Shown here piece after piece: positions 1 through 6,307 of a DNA stretch of 10,425 bases. A program made the position numbers and the translations under genes. Source of the stretch: a bacterium (GTDB taxonomy: Bacteria; SZUA-182; DTGQ01); the NCBI GenBank assembly GCA_023512255.1, contig JAILZY010000111.1, positions 1-10,425 on the forward strand, read 5' to 3'. The notes under the pieces are model-generated. The model was not told the origin of the DNA and did no database searches. It saw only the letters and a list, made by a program, of their open reading frames with translations. Positions within the stretch are counted from its first letter, which is position 1; the number at the start of each line of letters is the position of its first letter.

Positions 1-200
1 GAATTAACCACCCGCAACACCTTGGCGACCAGAGCCTGATCTACCCGGACAGCCTCGTAAAGGTCTTTGATTGAGCTCCTGTCATCCAGAATGATGCTCA
101 AAATATGAGCTACAACGCTTGGCAGAGTTGGAATTTGTTCGCTGATTAGAGAGTTAATTTCGACAAGGGCGTGCATCCTTTTTGATTTCACCATGCTCAT
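1..200 (-). CDS. HDOD-domain protein, N-terminal fragment (cut by the window edge)
   Basis: Reading the minus strand from the ATG at 200 gives 66 codons open to the window edge. After about 20 residues comes a stretch with the order expected at the start of an HDOD domain: IPTLPSVVAHILSIILDD, then SSIKDLYEAVRVDQALVAK, then VLRVVNS. HDOD domains (InterPro family related to HD-GYP) are non-catalytic HD-like modules. They are found in bacterial signalling proteins, often with response-regulator or EAL/GGDEF partners. The C-terminal part lies outside the window, so any output domain is unknown. An AAAAGG motif sits 3 bases before the ATG at 200 and 9 bases before a second in-frame ATG at 194. The second start has the better ribosome binding site spacing, so the true start may be 194. 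The family call is strong for a fragment; the cellular role is unknown. Confidence 0.8.
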   Translation of the reverse strand, partial: MSMVKSKRMHALVEINSLISEQIPTLPSVVAHILSIILDDRSSIKDLYEAVRVDQALVAKVLRVVN

Positions 201-453
201 ATGCCTTTTTAATGATTAATTTTTGATGTATATTTTTTGATCTATCATGCGCATCTTTTATATACTAGATTACTAAGCAGATTATATGCCAACGGAAGGT
301 CAGAAGAATCAGACAGAGTCGATTTGGGATTAATTATACAAACTTACAAATACTTAGATAGATACCGATACTAACTGTTTATGCCGACTGGTTGAGAAAA
401 TTTTGAACAGGTAAACTATGTTGACGAAAACCCTACCCTATTTTCTCCCCTCC

Positions 454-467
454 CTCTCCGTGGAGAG
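454..467. repeat. small inverted repeat containing a Shine-Dalgarno-like GGAGAG
   Basis: CTCTCC and GGAGAG form a perfect 6-base inverted repeat with only GT between the arms. The right arm is a plausible ribosome binding site for the small ORF that starts 6 bases later at 474. A 2-base loop is too tight for a fully paired hairpin, so at most about 5 pairs would form. It could equally be a decayed dispersed repeat. Confidence 0.3.
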
Positions 468-473
468 AAAAAT

Positions 474-533
474 ATGATAGACCAAAAACAACTGCAGGAA
501 AAATCAGAACAATTTCAAGGGGAAATCCTATAA
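474..533 (+). CDS. possible 19-residue leader peptide ORF
   Basis: An ATG at 474 follows GGAGAG by 6 bases and opens a 19-codon frame, MIDQKQLQEKSEQFQGEIL, ending in TAA at 531-533. The peptide is hydrophilic and Gln/Glu-rich, with no run of one amino acid that would mark a classical attenuator. It ends just before the inverted repeat at 536-562 and lies 168 bases upstream of the flavin reductase. A frame this short can arise by chance. The call rests only on the binding site, the spacing and the position. Confidence 0.2.
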   Translation: MIDQKQLQEKSEQFQGEIL

Positions 534-535
534 AT

Positions 536-562
536 AAACAAGTAAACAACGTTTACTTATTT
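536..562. repeat. inverted repeat, possible operator
   Basis: AAGTAAAC (540-547) and GTTTACTT (551-558) are perfect 8-base inverted arms around AAC. One mismatch outward, AAA/TTT adds three more pairs. No T-run follows, so it does not look like an intrinsic terminator. A palindromic binding site for a dimeric regulator of the flavin reductase gene is possible but unproven. Confidence 0.4.
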
Positions 563-599
563 CTCCCAAACACTCTTTCCAGTCGTAATTCTCCAATCT

Positions 600-633
600 T
601 ATACCGAAAAAGCATCTATACCGAAAAAACATC
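600..633. repeat. tandem duplication, 17-base unit x 2
   Basis: Two abutting 17-base copies of TATACCGAAAAA(G/A)CATC at 600-616 and 617-633 differ at one position. The block lies directly upstream of the 14-base repeat block that leads into the flavin reductase gene. No function is evident. Confidence 0.85.
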
Positions 634-634
634 C

Positions 635-694
635 TTGATTAGGGAATAATACTTGGTTAGGGAATATTGGTTAGGGAATATATGATAGGGAACA
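635..694 (+). repeat. tandem 14-base repeats carrying Shine-Dalgarno-like AGGG
   Basis: The unit TTGGTTAGGGAATA occurs as two perfect abutting copies (653-666, 667-680). A 13/14 copy lies upstream (635-648), and a more diverged copy (681-694, 10/14) lies immediately downstream. Every copy contains AGGG. In the last copy, AGGG (687-690) lies 10 bases before the flavin reductase ATG at 701 and is its best ribosome binding site. The array therefore presents several spare binding-site-like sequences upstream of the real one. Confidence 0.85.
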
Positions 695-700
695 TACGAC

Positions 701-1225
701 ATGGATGAAAGCAAGCTCGATAACAGAGCCCTTATGATGTTGACCTATGGTCTCTACGTTATCACCTCGCATTACGGTGATAAGCTAAACGGCCTGATCT
801 GTGACGCCGCTATGCAGGTTGCACGAAACCCGGCTCGTCTAGCCATCAGTATCAATAAAACCGGGCTTACCCATGACTACATTGTCCAAAGCGGCGAATT
901 TGCTCTCTCCATCCTGGAAGAGTCTACTCCTATGACCTTTATCGGACTCTTTGGATTCAGATCAGGCCGTGATATTGACAAACTATCTCAGGTCGCCTTT
1001 AAAAAAGGGGTCAGCGGCTGCCCGTTGGTTACTGAACACTGCCTGGCCGTCCTGGAGGCTACAGTATGCCAGCAGGTCGATGTAGGCTCACACACCCTGT
1101 TTATCGGTGAGGTCATAAGCAGTGAGGTTTTAAAAGAAGGCACTCCCATGACTTACATCTACTATCGCCAGCAGCTTAAGGGGAAAACGCCGAGCAATTC
1201 GCCTACCTACTCTGGTGAAAAGTGA
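701..1225 (+). CDS. flavin reductase-like domain protein (FMN-binding split barrel)
   Basis: The 174-residue protein matches the flavin reductase-like family, which binds FMN and passes electrons from NAD(P)H or partner proteins. Visible landmarks are the N-terminal ALMMLTYGLYVITS, then NGLICDAAMQVARNPARLAI with INKTGLTHDYI, the segment SGEFALSILEE, and the C-terminal half CPLVTEHCLAVLEATV...GSHTLFIGEVISSEV. It ends YYRQQLKGKTPSNSPTY. In high-molecular-weight rubredoxin (Hrb) proteins of anaerobes, as I recall, a similar segment precedes a fused rubredoxin domain. Here a stop follows within seven residues and no CxxC pair is present, so the protein is stand-alone. It is probably cytoplasmic, with a role in oxidative or nitrosative stress or general flavin reduction (inference). 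The start at 701 is supported by AGGG 10 bases upstream. The gene stands 200 bases before the next one and may be monocistronic. Confidence 0.85.
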   Translation: MDESKLDNRALMMLTYGLYVITSHYGDKLNGLICDAAMQVARNPARLAISINKTGLTHDYIVQSGEFALSILEESTPMTFIGLFGFRSGRDIDKLSQVAFKKGVSGCPLVTEHCLAVLEATVCQQVDVGSHTLFIGEVISSEVLKEGTPMTYIYYRQQLKGKTPSNSPTYSGEK

Positions 1226-1257
1226 GAGGTTTTAATAAAAGGCAATAATATCTTCTC

Positions 1258-1285
1258 TCCTTAAATATCCGTCCTTAAATATCCG
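1258..1285. repeat. perfect tandem duplication, 14-base unit x 2
   Basis: TCCTTAAATATCCG is present twice head to tail (1258-1271, 1272-1285) without a mismatch. It lies in the 200-base spacer between the flavin reductase and YbaK-like genes. Perfect identity in non-coding DNA suggests a recent duplication. Confidence 0.9.
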
Positions 1286-1288
1286 GGC

Positions 1289-1333
1289 CAGGAATATCCG
1301 CGTCAGGGTAACAGGAATATCCGCGTCAGGGTA
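1289..1333. repeat. perfect direct repeat, 22-base unit x 2, period 23
   Basis: A 22-base unit beginning CAGGAATATCCG and ending GTCAGGGTA occurs at 1289-1310 and again at 1312-1333, separated by one base, with no mismatch. The AATATCCG core also occurs as AAATATCCG in the preceding 14-base tandem, so the two blocks may be derived from one another. There is no dyad symmetry and no evident function. Confidence 0.9.
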
Positions 1334-1385
1334 GTTGGCTAAGGGCAAAGGTTCCGAAGAGATAATGCCATGAGAAACAAACAAA

Positions 1386-1406
1386 TCGCCAGATCGAACA
1401 TGGCGA
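1386..1406 (+). promoter_or_regulatory. short hairpin just upstream of the ybaK-like start
   Basis: TCGCCA (1386-1391) and TGGCGA (1401-1406) are perfect 6-base inverted arms around a 9-base loop. The hairpin ends 6 bases before the ribosome binding site AAGGAG (1413-1418). It could be a 5' leader hairpin or an operator, but a 6-base stem is weak evidence. Confidence 0.3.
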
Positions 1407-1425
1407 CAATGTAAGGAGTAAGGGT

Positions 1426-1884
1426 ATGCCAATACGGAAATTAAGAGAATTTTTGGATCAAAATAATATCAAGTATGTAACTATAACTCATTCGCCCGCC
1501 TACACTGCTCAGGAGATCGCGGCCTCAGCTCACATTCCGGGTCGGGAGATGGCCAAAACCGTAGTGGTGAAAATTGATGATACTATGGCCATGGTTGTTC
1601 TGCCTGCCAATGCCCAGATAAACCTCGATTTTCTAAAATGTATCACTGGAGCCCAAAGGGTTTCGCTCGCCAGTGAGGAGGAATTCAAAGATAAGTTCCC
1701 CGACTCTGAGATTGGGGCCATGCCGCCCTTTGGCAATCTGTATGGAATGCAAGTTTTTGTATCGGAGGCTTTGAGCCGAGAGAAAGAGATCGCCTTCAAT
1801 GCCGGCTCTCACTCAGAGTTGATCAAAATGTCGTATAAAGATTTCGAGCGCATCGTAAAGCCAAGGGTGATCGTAACGTCCTAA
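1426..1884 (+). CDS. YbaK/ProX-family aminoacyl-tRNA deacylase (trans-editing)
   Basis: This family hydrolyses mischarged tRNAs, for example Cys- or Ala-tRNA(Pro), and is related to the editing insert of prolyl-tRNA synthetase. The 152-residue length is normal for a stand-alone member. Visible motifs are HSPAYTAQEIAASAHIPG (residues 22-39) and the AKT segment with the conserved lysine at K44, followed by VVVKIDD. Next come VVLPANAQINL (57-67), GAMPPFG (97-103) and the closing FNAGSHSELIKM (124-135). The lysine corresponds by position to the essential lysine of YbaK (family knowledge, alignment by eye). The substrate tRNA cannot be read from the sequence. The start is well supported by AAGGAG at 1413-1418, 7 bases upstream. 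The stop codon lies inside a tandem duplication (1881-1928). The enzyme is expected to be cytoplasmic. Confidence 0.88.
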   Translation: MPIRKLREFLDQNNIKYVTITHSPAYTAQEIAASAHIPGREMAKTVVVKIDDTMAMVVLPANAQINLDFLKCITGAQRVSLASEEEFKDKFPDSEIGAMPPFGNLYGMQVFVSEALSREKEIAFNAGSHSELIKMSYKDFERIVKPRVIVTS

Positions 1885-1928
1885 GTACCAGCTGCTGCAG
1901 CATTCTAAGTACCAGATGTTGCAGCATT
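1881..1928. repeat. tandem duplication, 24-base unit x 2, spanning the stop codon
   Basis: Copies at 1881-1904 and 1905-1928 (CTAAGTACCAG...TGCAGCATT) match at 22 of 24 positions. The first copy contains the TAA stop (1882-1884) of the YbaK-like gene, so the duplication has repeated the gene's last bases into the spacer. Confidence 0.88.
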
Positions 1929-1944
1929 ATTGGGCAACATTATC

Positions 1945-1974
1945 TTGACTATTACCCCCTGATACTGCTATTTT
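1945..1974 (+). promoter_or_regulatory. candidate sigma70 promoter for the giant exported protein
   Basis: TTGACT (1945-1950) matches five of six bases of a -35 box. After 18 bases comes TATTTT (1969-1974), four of six for a -10 box, preceded by TG one base away, which makes an extended -10 element. Initiation near 1981 would leave a leader of about 55 bases before the ATG at 2036. It is the best promoter-like pair in this spacer. Confidence 0.4.
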
Positions 1975-2035
1975 ATTTAATAATTACTCTTATTTTAATA
2001 ATCATAATATACTTATAGGATAGTATCTCTCGATT

Positions 2036-5000
2036 ATGATCGCTAAGATCAGCCTTAGCCCATCCTGCCTAAGTAGGCCAAGGGGCATCCCTATTATCAT
2101 CATCCTTATCATTATTGCCCTCCATCTTATTACTATCCTGATGCTCCATCGGCCCGCTTTCTCAGCCTCGCTGGGATTCACAGCAACAGCATCATCGGCG
2201 ACCTCTCTCCTTGAGGCCGCGGCGGTAGCCGAGTCAACCCTCAGACAGCCTCTGAAAAATTGTCTAGAAGATAATTCAGGAAGCCTTGATATCGGAGGGC
2301 TCAAGGCCAAGGTGGGTGATGAGATTCTTATCCCGGTGAGGATACAGGCTGCACCAAGGGCCGTATCTTCCTTTGGCTTCGAAATTGTCTATGAGGCCAG
2401 GATCTTAGAATATACGGGTTTTAGTAGAGGAGAGCTAGCCGCCTCACTCAGCAATTTCGAGGTCTATCCCGTAAACAAGGGAAGAGTCCGCGCCGCCGGT
2501 ATCGCTATCGGCAGCGGCATCCGCCGGGGGGCATCTGGCTATCTGCTTTGGTTAAAGTTTACGGTTCGAGCAGGCCTTGAGGGTGAGTGTTACCCGCTGT
2601 GGTTTGAAGGTCTGGTAGATGATGTAGCTTCTTTCTCTACCAGTCGGGGATGTCTATGCATTACGATTGCCAAGATGTGGTATAAAGATGCAGACGGTGA
2701 TGGATATGGGACCAAGAGCATGGTCAAGATCCAATCTGATCAGCCGCAAGGGTATGTATCCAATGCCGATGATTGCGATGACAGCCAGGCCAGAATCAAC
2801 CCAGCCACGGTATGGTATCAAGATAAGGATGGCGATGGATATGGGGATCAGGCGGTGACCAAAATCCAGTGCAGCCAGCCAGAGGGCTACACCCTGAAAG
2901 CTCCGGACAACTGCCCGCGGGTGTTTAATCCTGACCAGAAAAACAGTGATCAGGATTTTTGGGGAGATGCTTGCGACAATTGTCCTTTTGTGGCTAATGA
3001 GGATCAGGCGGATCAAGACCAGGACGGGATAGGGGATGTCTGCGACCCTTGCCCAAATTACTACAACCCGGATCAGGATGATGTCATCCCTCTGGTTCCA
3101 GAAAAAGCATCCTTGCCCAAGCTAACCCTAATTTGTGGTCAAGCAGTGAAGCTCTCCCCTCCATCGGCTATCGATCCTTGCACTGGCAAAAAGATAGTGG
3201 CTACCTGCGACGATGCAGACAAAAATCTAGCCTCCTGGGGACCGGGCACCTATACCATCACCTGGAGCTACAGGAGAGGGGCAGAGCAGATCCTGACCCA
3301 GCAGCAGACGATCGTGGTGGTCGATACCGAGCCGCCAGTTCCCAAACAGGACAAACTCCCTCCGATCATTATCGAGTGTGAGATCAACCCTTCTGCCCAG
3401 CCTGGTGAAAAAAAATGGAGCTGTGAACAAAAATCTATTGATTATCCAAAGGCTATTGACCTATGCAGCGGAAGGGAAATAGTGGCCAAACCTCAGACCC
3501 CCTTGATCTTTGAAAACCCAGGCACATATCAGGTAATTTGGACCTATACGGATGATGCCGGCAATACCTCCAGGCAGACGCAAGAGGTCTTGGTGCAGCT
3601 TGTTACCCGGGTTGGGCCAGGCCAGGCCTTCGAAAGATTGACAGACGGGATTGAGGCCGCAAGCGCCGCATCTGCTATGACAAGTGCCATAACTGCTATG
3701 AGAGAAGAAGATATATTGAGTAAGATCAAGGTAGCCAGGGGTGAATACCGGCTTGAGCCAAAAATCTATATTAAAAGTAAAGTAACCCTTGAAGGTGGAT
3801 GGGATCCAAACTTCACTGCCAGGGATCCTAAGACCAATAAAACCTTGCTATCTGGAAGCTCGATAATTTTTATTGATACTAATGCCGCTAGGCTAGATGG
3901 ATTTATTATCGAAAACTCAACTGCCGACCATGACAAAAATATCTCTCTACCCGATATTCTTTCCCCTCTCCTTCCGCCATCCCTGATAAGGTTTAGAGAG
4001 ACTGTCTCAGGCAATATTGCCTCATGTGGCGGTGGGATATACTGCCGAAATTCCTCACCGATGATCTCAAACTGCGAAATACGCAATAACCTAGCCTATG
4101 AGGCTGGCGGAGGTATCTTTTGCCTCAACTCCTCACCGACCATCATTAACTGCACTATTTCAAAAAACAGATCAGACTTTTTCGGCGGCGGAATATGCTG
4201 CCTCAATTCCTCACCGATCATTCAAAACTGCACCATCTCAGAAAATACCGCCAAGTATGGTAGCGGAATATCCTGCGATAGCTCATCCTCACCGACCATT
4301 ATCAACTGCACCATCTGGGGAAATACGGCCTCTGGCAACGGCAGCGGACTATTTATCAGGGACTCAAATCTCAAAGCCGTAAACTGCACCCTATGGGGAA
4401 ATAAGAGCGCAAGCCTAGGGGGCGGCATCTATTCTAAACAGGCTACCGTCACGGTCATAAACAGCATCCTGTGGAATGATACCCCGGATGAGATCTGGTT
4501 CGATAGCGGATCAAACTGCCAGATAACCTATTGCGCTATTCAAGGAGGGTTTGGCGATCCGGCCACTACTCATAATATTCAAACCGATCCCTTATTCAAG
4601 GACCCCAACGGGTACAATTTTCATCTTTTCGCCAGCCCGCAGCAGCGCTCTTCCTGCATTGATGCCGGCACAGACACTGAGGCGCCTGAGCAAGACAAGG
4701 ATGGCCAGTCAAGACCCTATGATGGAGACTGCGACGGGCAGTCCAAGGTTGACCTTGGTGCCTACGAATACTGGGATGATCAGCCGCCGGTGCCTGCTCT
4801 CGATCCCCTGCCTGTGGCCAAAGGAGAGTGCCAGGTGGTCTTGACTCCGCCAACAGCCTTCGATGACTGCGCCGGATCAATTATAGCCAAAACCGATGAC
4901 CCGCTTGTCTACAGCAGTCAAGGCACTTTTTCCGTAACCTGGATTTATGACGATGGGCATGGAAATACGAGCCAGCAAAAGCAAACAGTTTTGGTCCAAG

Positions 5001-6220
5001 ATACCACTCCTCCTACGCCTGATCAGAATCCTTTGCCGCAGCTTTGCTTTGAGTGCGGGTATCCAATCGAGCTCCCCCCCCCAACAGCCACTGACCGCTG
5101 TAGCGGCTCCATAGTGGCCACTACCAGCGACCCTCTGCCCTCAACCGTAGGCACCACTACTTTGACCTGGCGCTACCAGGATCAATATGGCAATATCTCA
5201 TATCAGACCCAAAAGATTAAGGTAATTGATACCCAAAAGCCAATCCCTGACCTTGCCCAACTGCCCGAGATCGTGGCTGAAAATAGCATCACCCTCACCC
5301 CCCCGACAGCCACTGACCGCTGTCGGGGAAAAATCACCGCCTCAGCCGATCGGCTCACCTATACGGAAAGAGGGAGTCATACGGTCATCTGGACCTATGA
5401 TGATTCAAGTGGCAATATAGTCCAGCAGGAGCAGAAGGTAACGATCAGACGGGTGCTATTTGCAAATCCCAGCGGACAGGGAGGATATTTGAATCTTCAG
5501 CAGGCTATCAACAGTGCAGACTGCGAATATACCATCAGGCTGGCTGAAGGCTCTTATGCTGATGTTCATCTTACCATTCAGAAGGGAATCAGACTAGAGG
5601 GGGGGTGGAGCTTTGACTTTACCCAAAGGGATCCGGGCCGCTACCTAACCATCCTGGTCGGTGCGGCCAATGGCGGTCCAGTGATAAGTTTCGTCGACTG
5701 CAATCAGGCAATGATCGACGGGGTAACCATCACCCATCTTGGCAGTCTGAGACGCCCATTGACAGACTGTGGGATCTACTGCCGCGGGGCTTCGCCCACC
5801 ATATCATGGTGCATCATCTCAGGAAACACCGCCTCTTATGGTGCTGGAATCTATTGTCAAAATTCCCATCCCCTAATTAGCCGCTGCCTAATCAAAGATA
5901 ATACTGCCCATGTGGCTGGAGGAGGAATCTACTGGACATCGGACTCGCGGCCGACCATCCTAGGCTGCCGCTTTTATCATAATACTGGGCAGGGAAAGCC
6001 CAGCCATATTTGTTTGGGAAGTGAGGTAGACCCTTGTGTTTCAAGCACCTCCTGTAATCTTGAGTTGCTAGACGAGCAAAGCTTGAGGCAAATTCAGCTT
6101 CTCATCTCAGACAGTCTAAGCGGTCGGGGGAAAGCCGCCTATCGGCTATTTAACCAGCCGTGCGGGTTAAATTATACTCTTGGTGATGATGATCCTGTAG
6201 TCATCTGGCTTCAGCCGTAA
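2036..6220 (+). CDS. giant mosaic exported protein: cohesin, MopE/TSP3, HYR x2, beta-helix, HYR x3, beta-helix
   Basis: The N-terminus has a basic stretch (K4, R14, R16) and a hydrophobic core (about 18-37). A possible signal peptidase site follows near residue 44 or after A52 (ATA); otherwise the segment could stay as an anchor. A cohesin-like domain follows (about 83-210: VGDEILIPVRIQ, SFGFEIVYE, GASGYLLWLKF). Next are MopE/thrombospondin-3-like Ca2+ motifs (about 214-349: DADGDGYG, DCDD, DKDGDGYG, DNCP, DQDQDGIGDVCD). Two HYR-like domains come next (about 352-521), then a right-handed beta-helix (about 525-912) with six clear 25-27-residue rungs, GGGIYC-type starts at 665-795. It closes with VDLGAYEY, as in choice-of-anchor Q proteins. 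Three more HYR domains (about 913-1137) and a second beta-helix (about 1138-1340) follow. The tail has no PEP-CTERM, LPXTG or GlyGly-CTERM signal. The probable role is extracellular or cell-surface binding or adhesion (inference). No catalytic residues were recognised and no dockerin is visible. AGGA at 2017-2020 is 15 bases from the ATG, so the start is only moderately supported. Confidence 0.85.
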   Translation: MIAKISLSPSCLSRPRGIPIIIILIIIALHLITILMLHRPAFSASLGFTATASSATSLLEAAAVAESTLRQPLKNCLEDNSGSLDIGGLKAKVGDEILIPVRIQAAPRAVSSFGFEIVYEARILEYTGFSRGELAASLSNFEVYPVNKGRVRAAGIAIGSGIRRGASGYLLWLKFTVRAGLEGECYPLWFEGLVDDVASFSTSRGCLCITIAKMWYKDADGDGYGTKSMVKIQSDQPQGYVSNADDCDDSQARINPATVWYQDKDGDGYGDQAVTKIQCSQPEGYTLKAPDNCPRVFNPDQKNSDQDFWGDACDNCPFVANEDQADQDQDGIGDVCDPCPNYYNPDQDDVIPLVPEKASLPKLTLICGQAVKLSPPSAIDPCTGKKIVATCDDADKNLASWGPGTYTITWSYRRGAEQILTQQQTIVVVDTEPPVPKQDKLPPIIIECEINPSAQPGEKKWSCEQKSIDYPKAIDLCSGREIVAKPQTPLIFENPGTYQVIWTYTDDAGNTSRQTQEVLVQLVTRVGPGQAFERLTDGIEAASAASAMTSAITAMREEDILSKIKVARGEYRLEPKIYIKSKVTLEGGWDPNFTARDPKTNKTLLSGSSIIFIDTNAARLDGFIIENSTADHDKNISLPDILSPLLPPSLIRFRETVSGNIASCGGGIYCRNSSPMISNCEIRNNLAYEAGGGIFCLNSSPTIINCTISKNRSDFFGGGICCLNSSPIIQNCTISENTAKYGSGISCDSSSSPTIINCTIWGNTASGNGSGLFIRDSNLKAVNCTLWGNKSASLGGGIYSKQATVTVINSILWNDTPDEIWFDSGSNCQITYCAIQGGFGDPATTHNIQTDPLFKDPNGYNFHLFASPQQRSSCIDAGTDTEAPEQDKDGQSRPYDGDCDGQSKVDLGAYEYWDDQPPVPALDPLPVAKGECQVVLTPPTAFDDCAGSIIAKTDDPLVYSSQGTFSVTWIYDDGHGNTSQQKQTVLVQDTTPPTPDQNPLPQLCFECGYPIELPPPTATDRCSGSIVATTSDPLPSTVGTTTLTWRYQDQYGNISYQTQKIKVIDTQKPIPDLAQLPEIVAENSITLTPPTATDRCRGKITASADRLTYTERGSHTVIWTYDDSSGNIVQQEQKVTIRRVLFANPSGQGGYLNLQQAINSADCEYTIRLAEGSYADVHLTIQKGIRLEGGWSFDFTQRDPGRYLTILVGAANGGPVISFVDCNQAMIDGVTITHLGSLRRPLTDCGIYCRGASPTISWCIISGNTASYGAGIYCQNSHPLISRCLIKDNTAHVAGGGIYWTSDSRPTILGCRFYHNTGQGKPSHICLGSEVDPCVSSTSCNLELLDEQSLRQIQLLISDSLSGRGKAAYRLFNQPCGLNYTLGDDDPVVIWLQP
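5074..5323 (+). repeat. in-frame repeated segment within HYR4/HYR5 with C9 and C7 tracts
   Basis: The 18-base string ACAGCCACTGACCGCTGT occurs at 5084-5101 and 5306-5323, exactly 222 bases (74 codons) apart, in equivalent positions of two adjacent HYR domains. Each copy is preceded by a cytosine run: nine C at 5074-5082 and seven C at 5298-5304. Identity at DNA level points to a recent domain duplication or gene conversion between HYR4 and HYR5. Confidence 0.8.
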
Positions 6221-6247
6221 GGCTTCCAAAGGCTACACAATGCCTGT

Positions 6248-6298
6248 GCGCGCTTTGCGCTTAGGAAGAAGCGGCCAGGGCGTTATTTGAAAGCGCGC
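6248..6298. terminator. possible structured terminator between convergent genes
   Basis: GCGCGCTTT (6248-6256) and AAAGCGCGC (6290-6298) form a perfect 9-base inverted repeat. A smaller nested stem, CGCTT/AAGCG (6258-6262, 6269-6273), lies inside. It sits between the converging giant-protein and cupin genes, and the right arm includes the last base of the cupin stop codon. There is no T-run on either side, so factor-independent termination is uncertain. Confidence 0.35.
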
Positions 6299-6307
6299 TA
6301 TTTGAAA
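6284..6307. repeat. short direct repeat at the cupin stop codon
   Basis: TATTTGAAA occurs at 6284-6292 and 6299-6307, a period of 15 bases. The second copy encodes the last cupin residues and most of its stop codon on the minus strand. It looks like a small duplication of the gene's 3' end into the spacer. Confidence 0.6.

Larger units (their letters stand above)
201..700. other. 500-base intergenic spacer between divergent genes
   Basis: This AT-rich stretch separates the divergent HDOD and flavin reductase genes and must hold both promoters. I see no convincing sigma70 pair: a TATAAT on the minus strand at 338-333 has no matching -35 box. From left to right it holds a small hairpin (454-467), a possible 19-codon leader ORF (474-533), an inverted repeat (536-562) and two tandem-repeat blocks (600-633, 635-694). 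No RNA gene is recognisable. Confidence 0.6.

Noticed and set aside
635-694. Attachment site or mobile-element end
   Set aside because: The repeats are tandem, not flanking, and no integrase, transposase or terminal inverted repeat is nearby.
1232-1432. 66-codon minus-strand frame in the spacer before the YbaK-like gene
   Set aside because: It runs through two tandem-repeat blocks and overlaps the next gene's start. Its sequence matches no family I know, and it has no convincing ribosome binding site.
2002-2310. 102-codon minus-strand frame over the start of the giant protein
   Set aside because: It is a shadow of the signal-peptide region of the plus-strand gene and has no domain of its own.
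2282-2668. Cellulosome component, based on the cohesin-like domain
   Set aside because: No dockerin, carbohydrate-binding module or glycoside hydrolase is visible, and cohesins occur widely outside cellulosomes.
4098-4844. Several 90-100-codon frames on both strands inside the beta-helix region
   Set aside because: Repetitive coding DNA with few stops in other frames produces these. None has a binding site or known motif.
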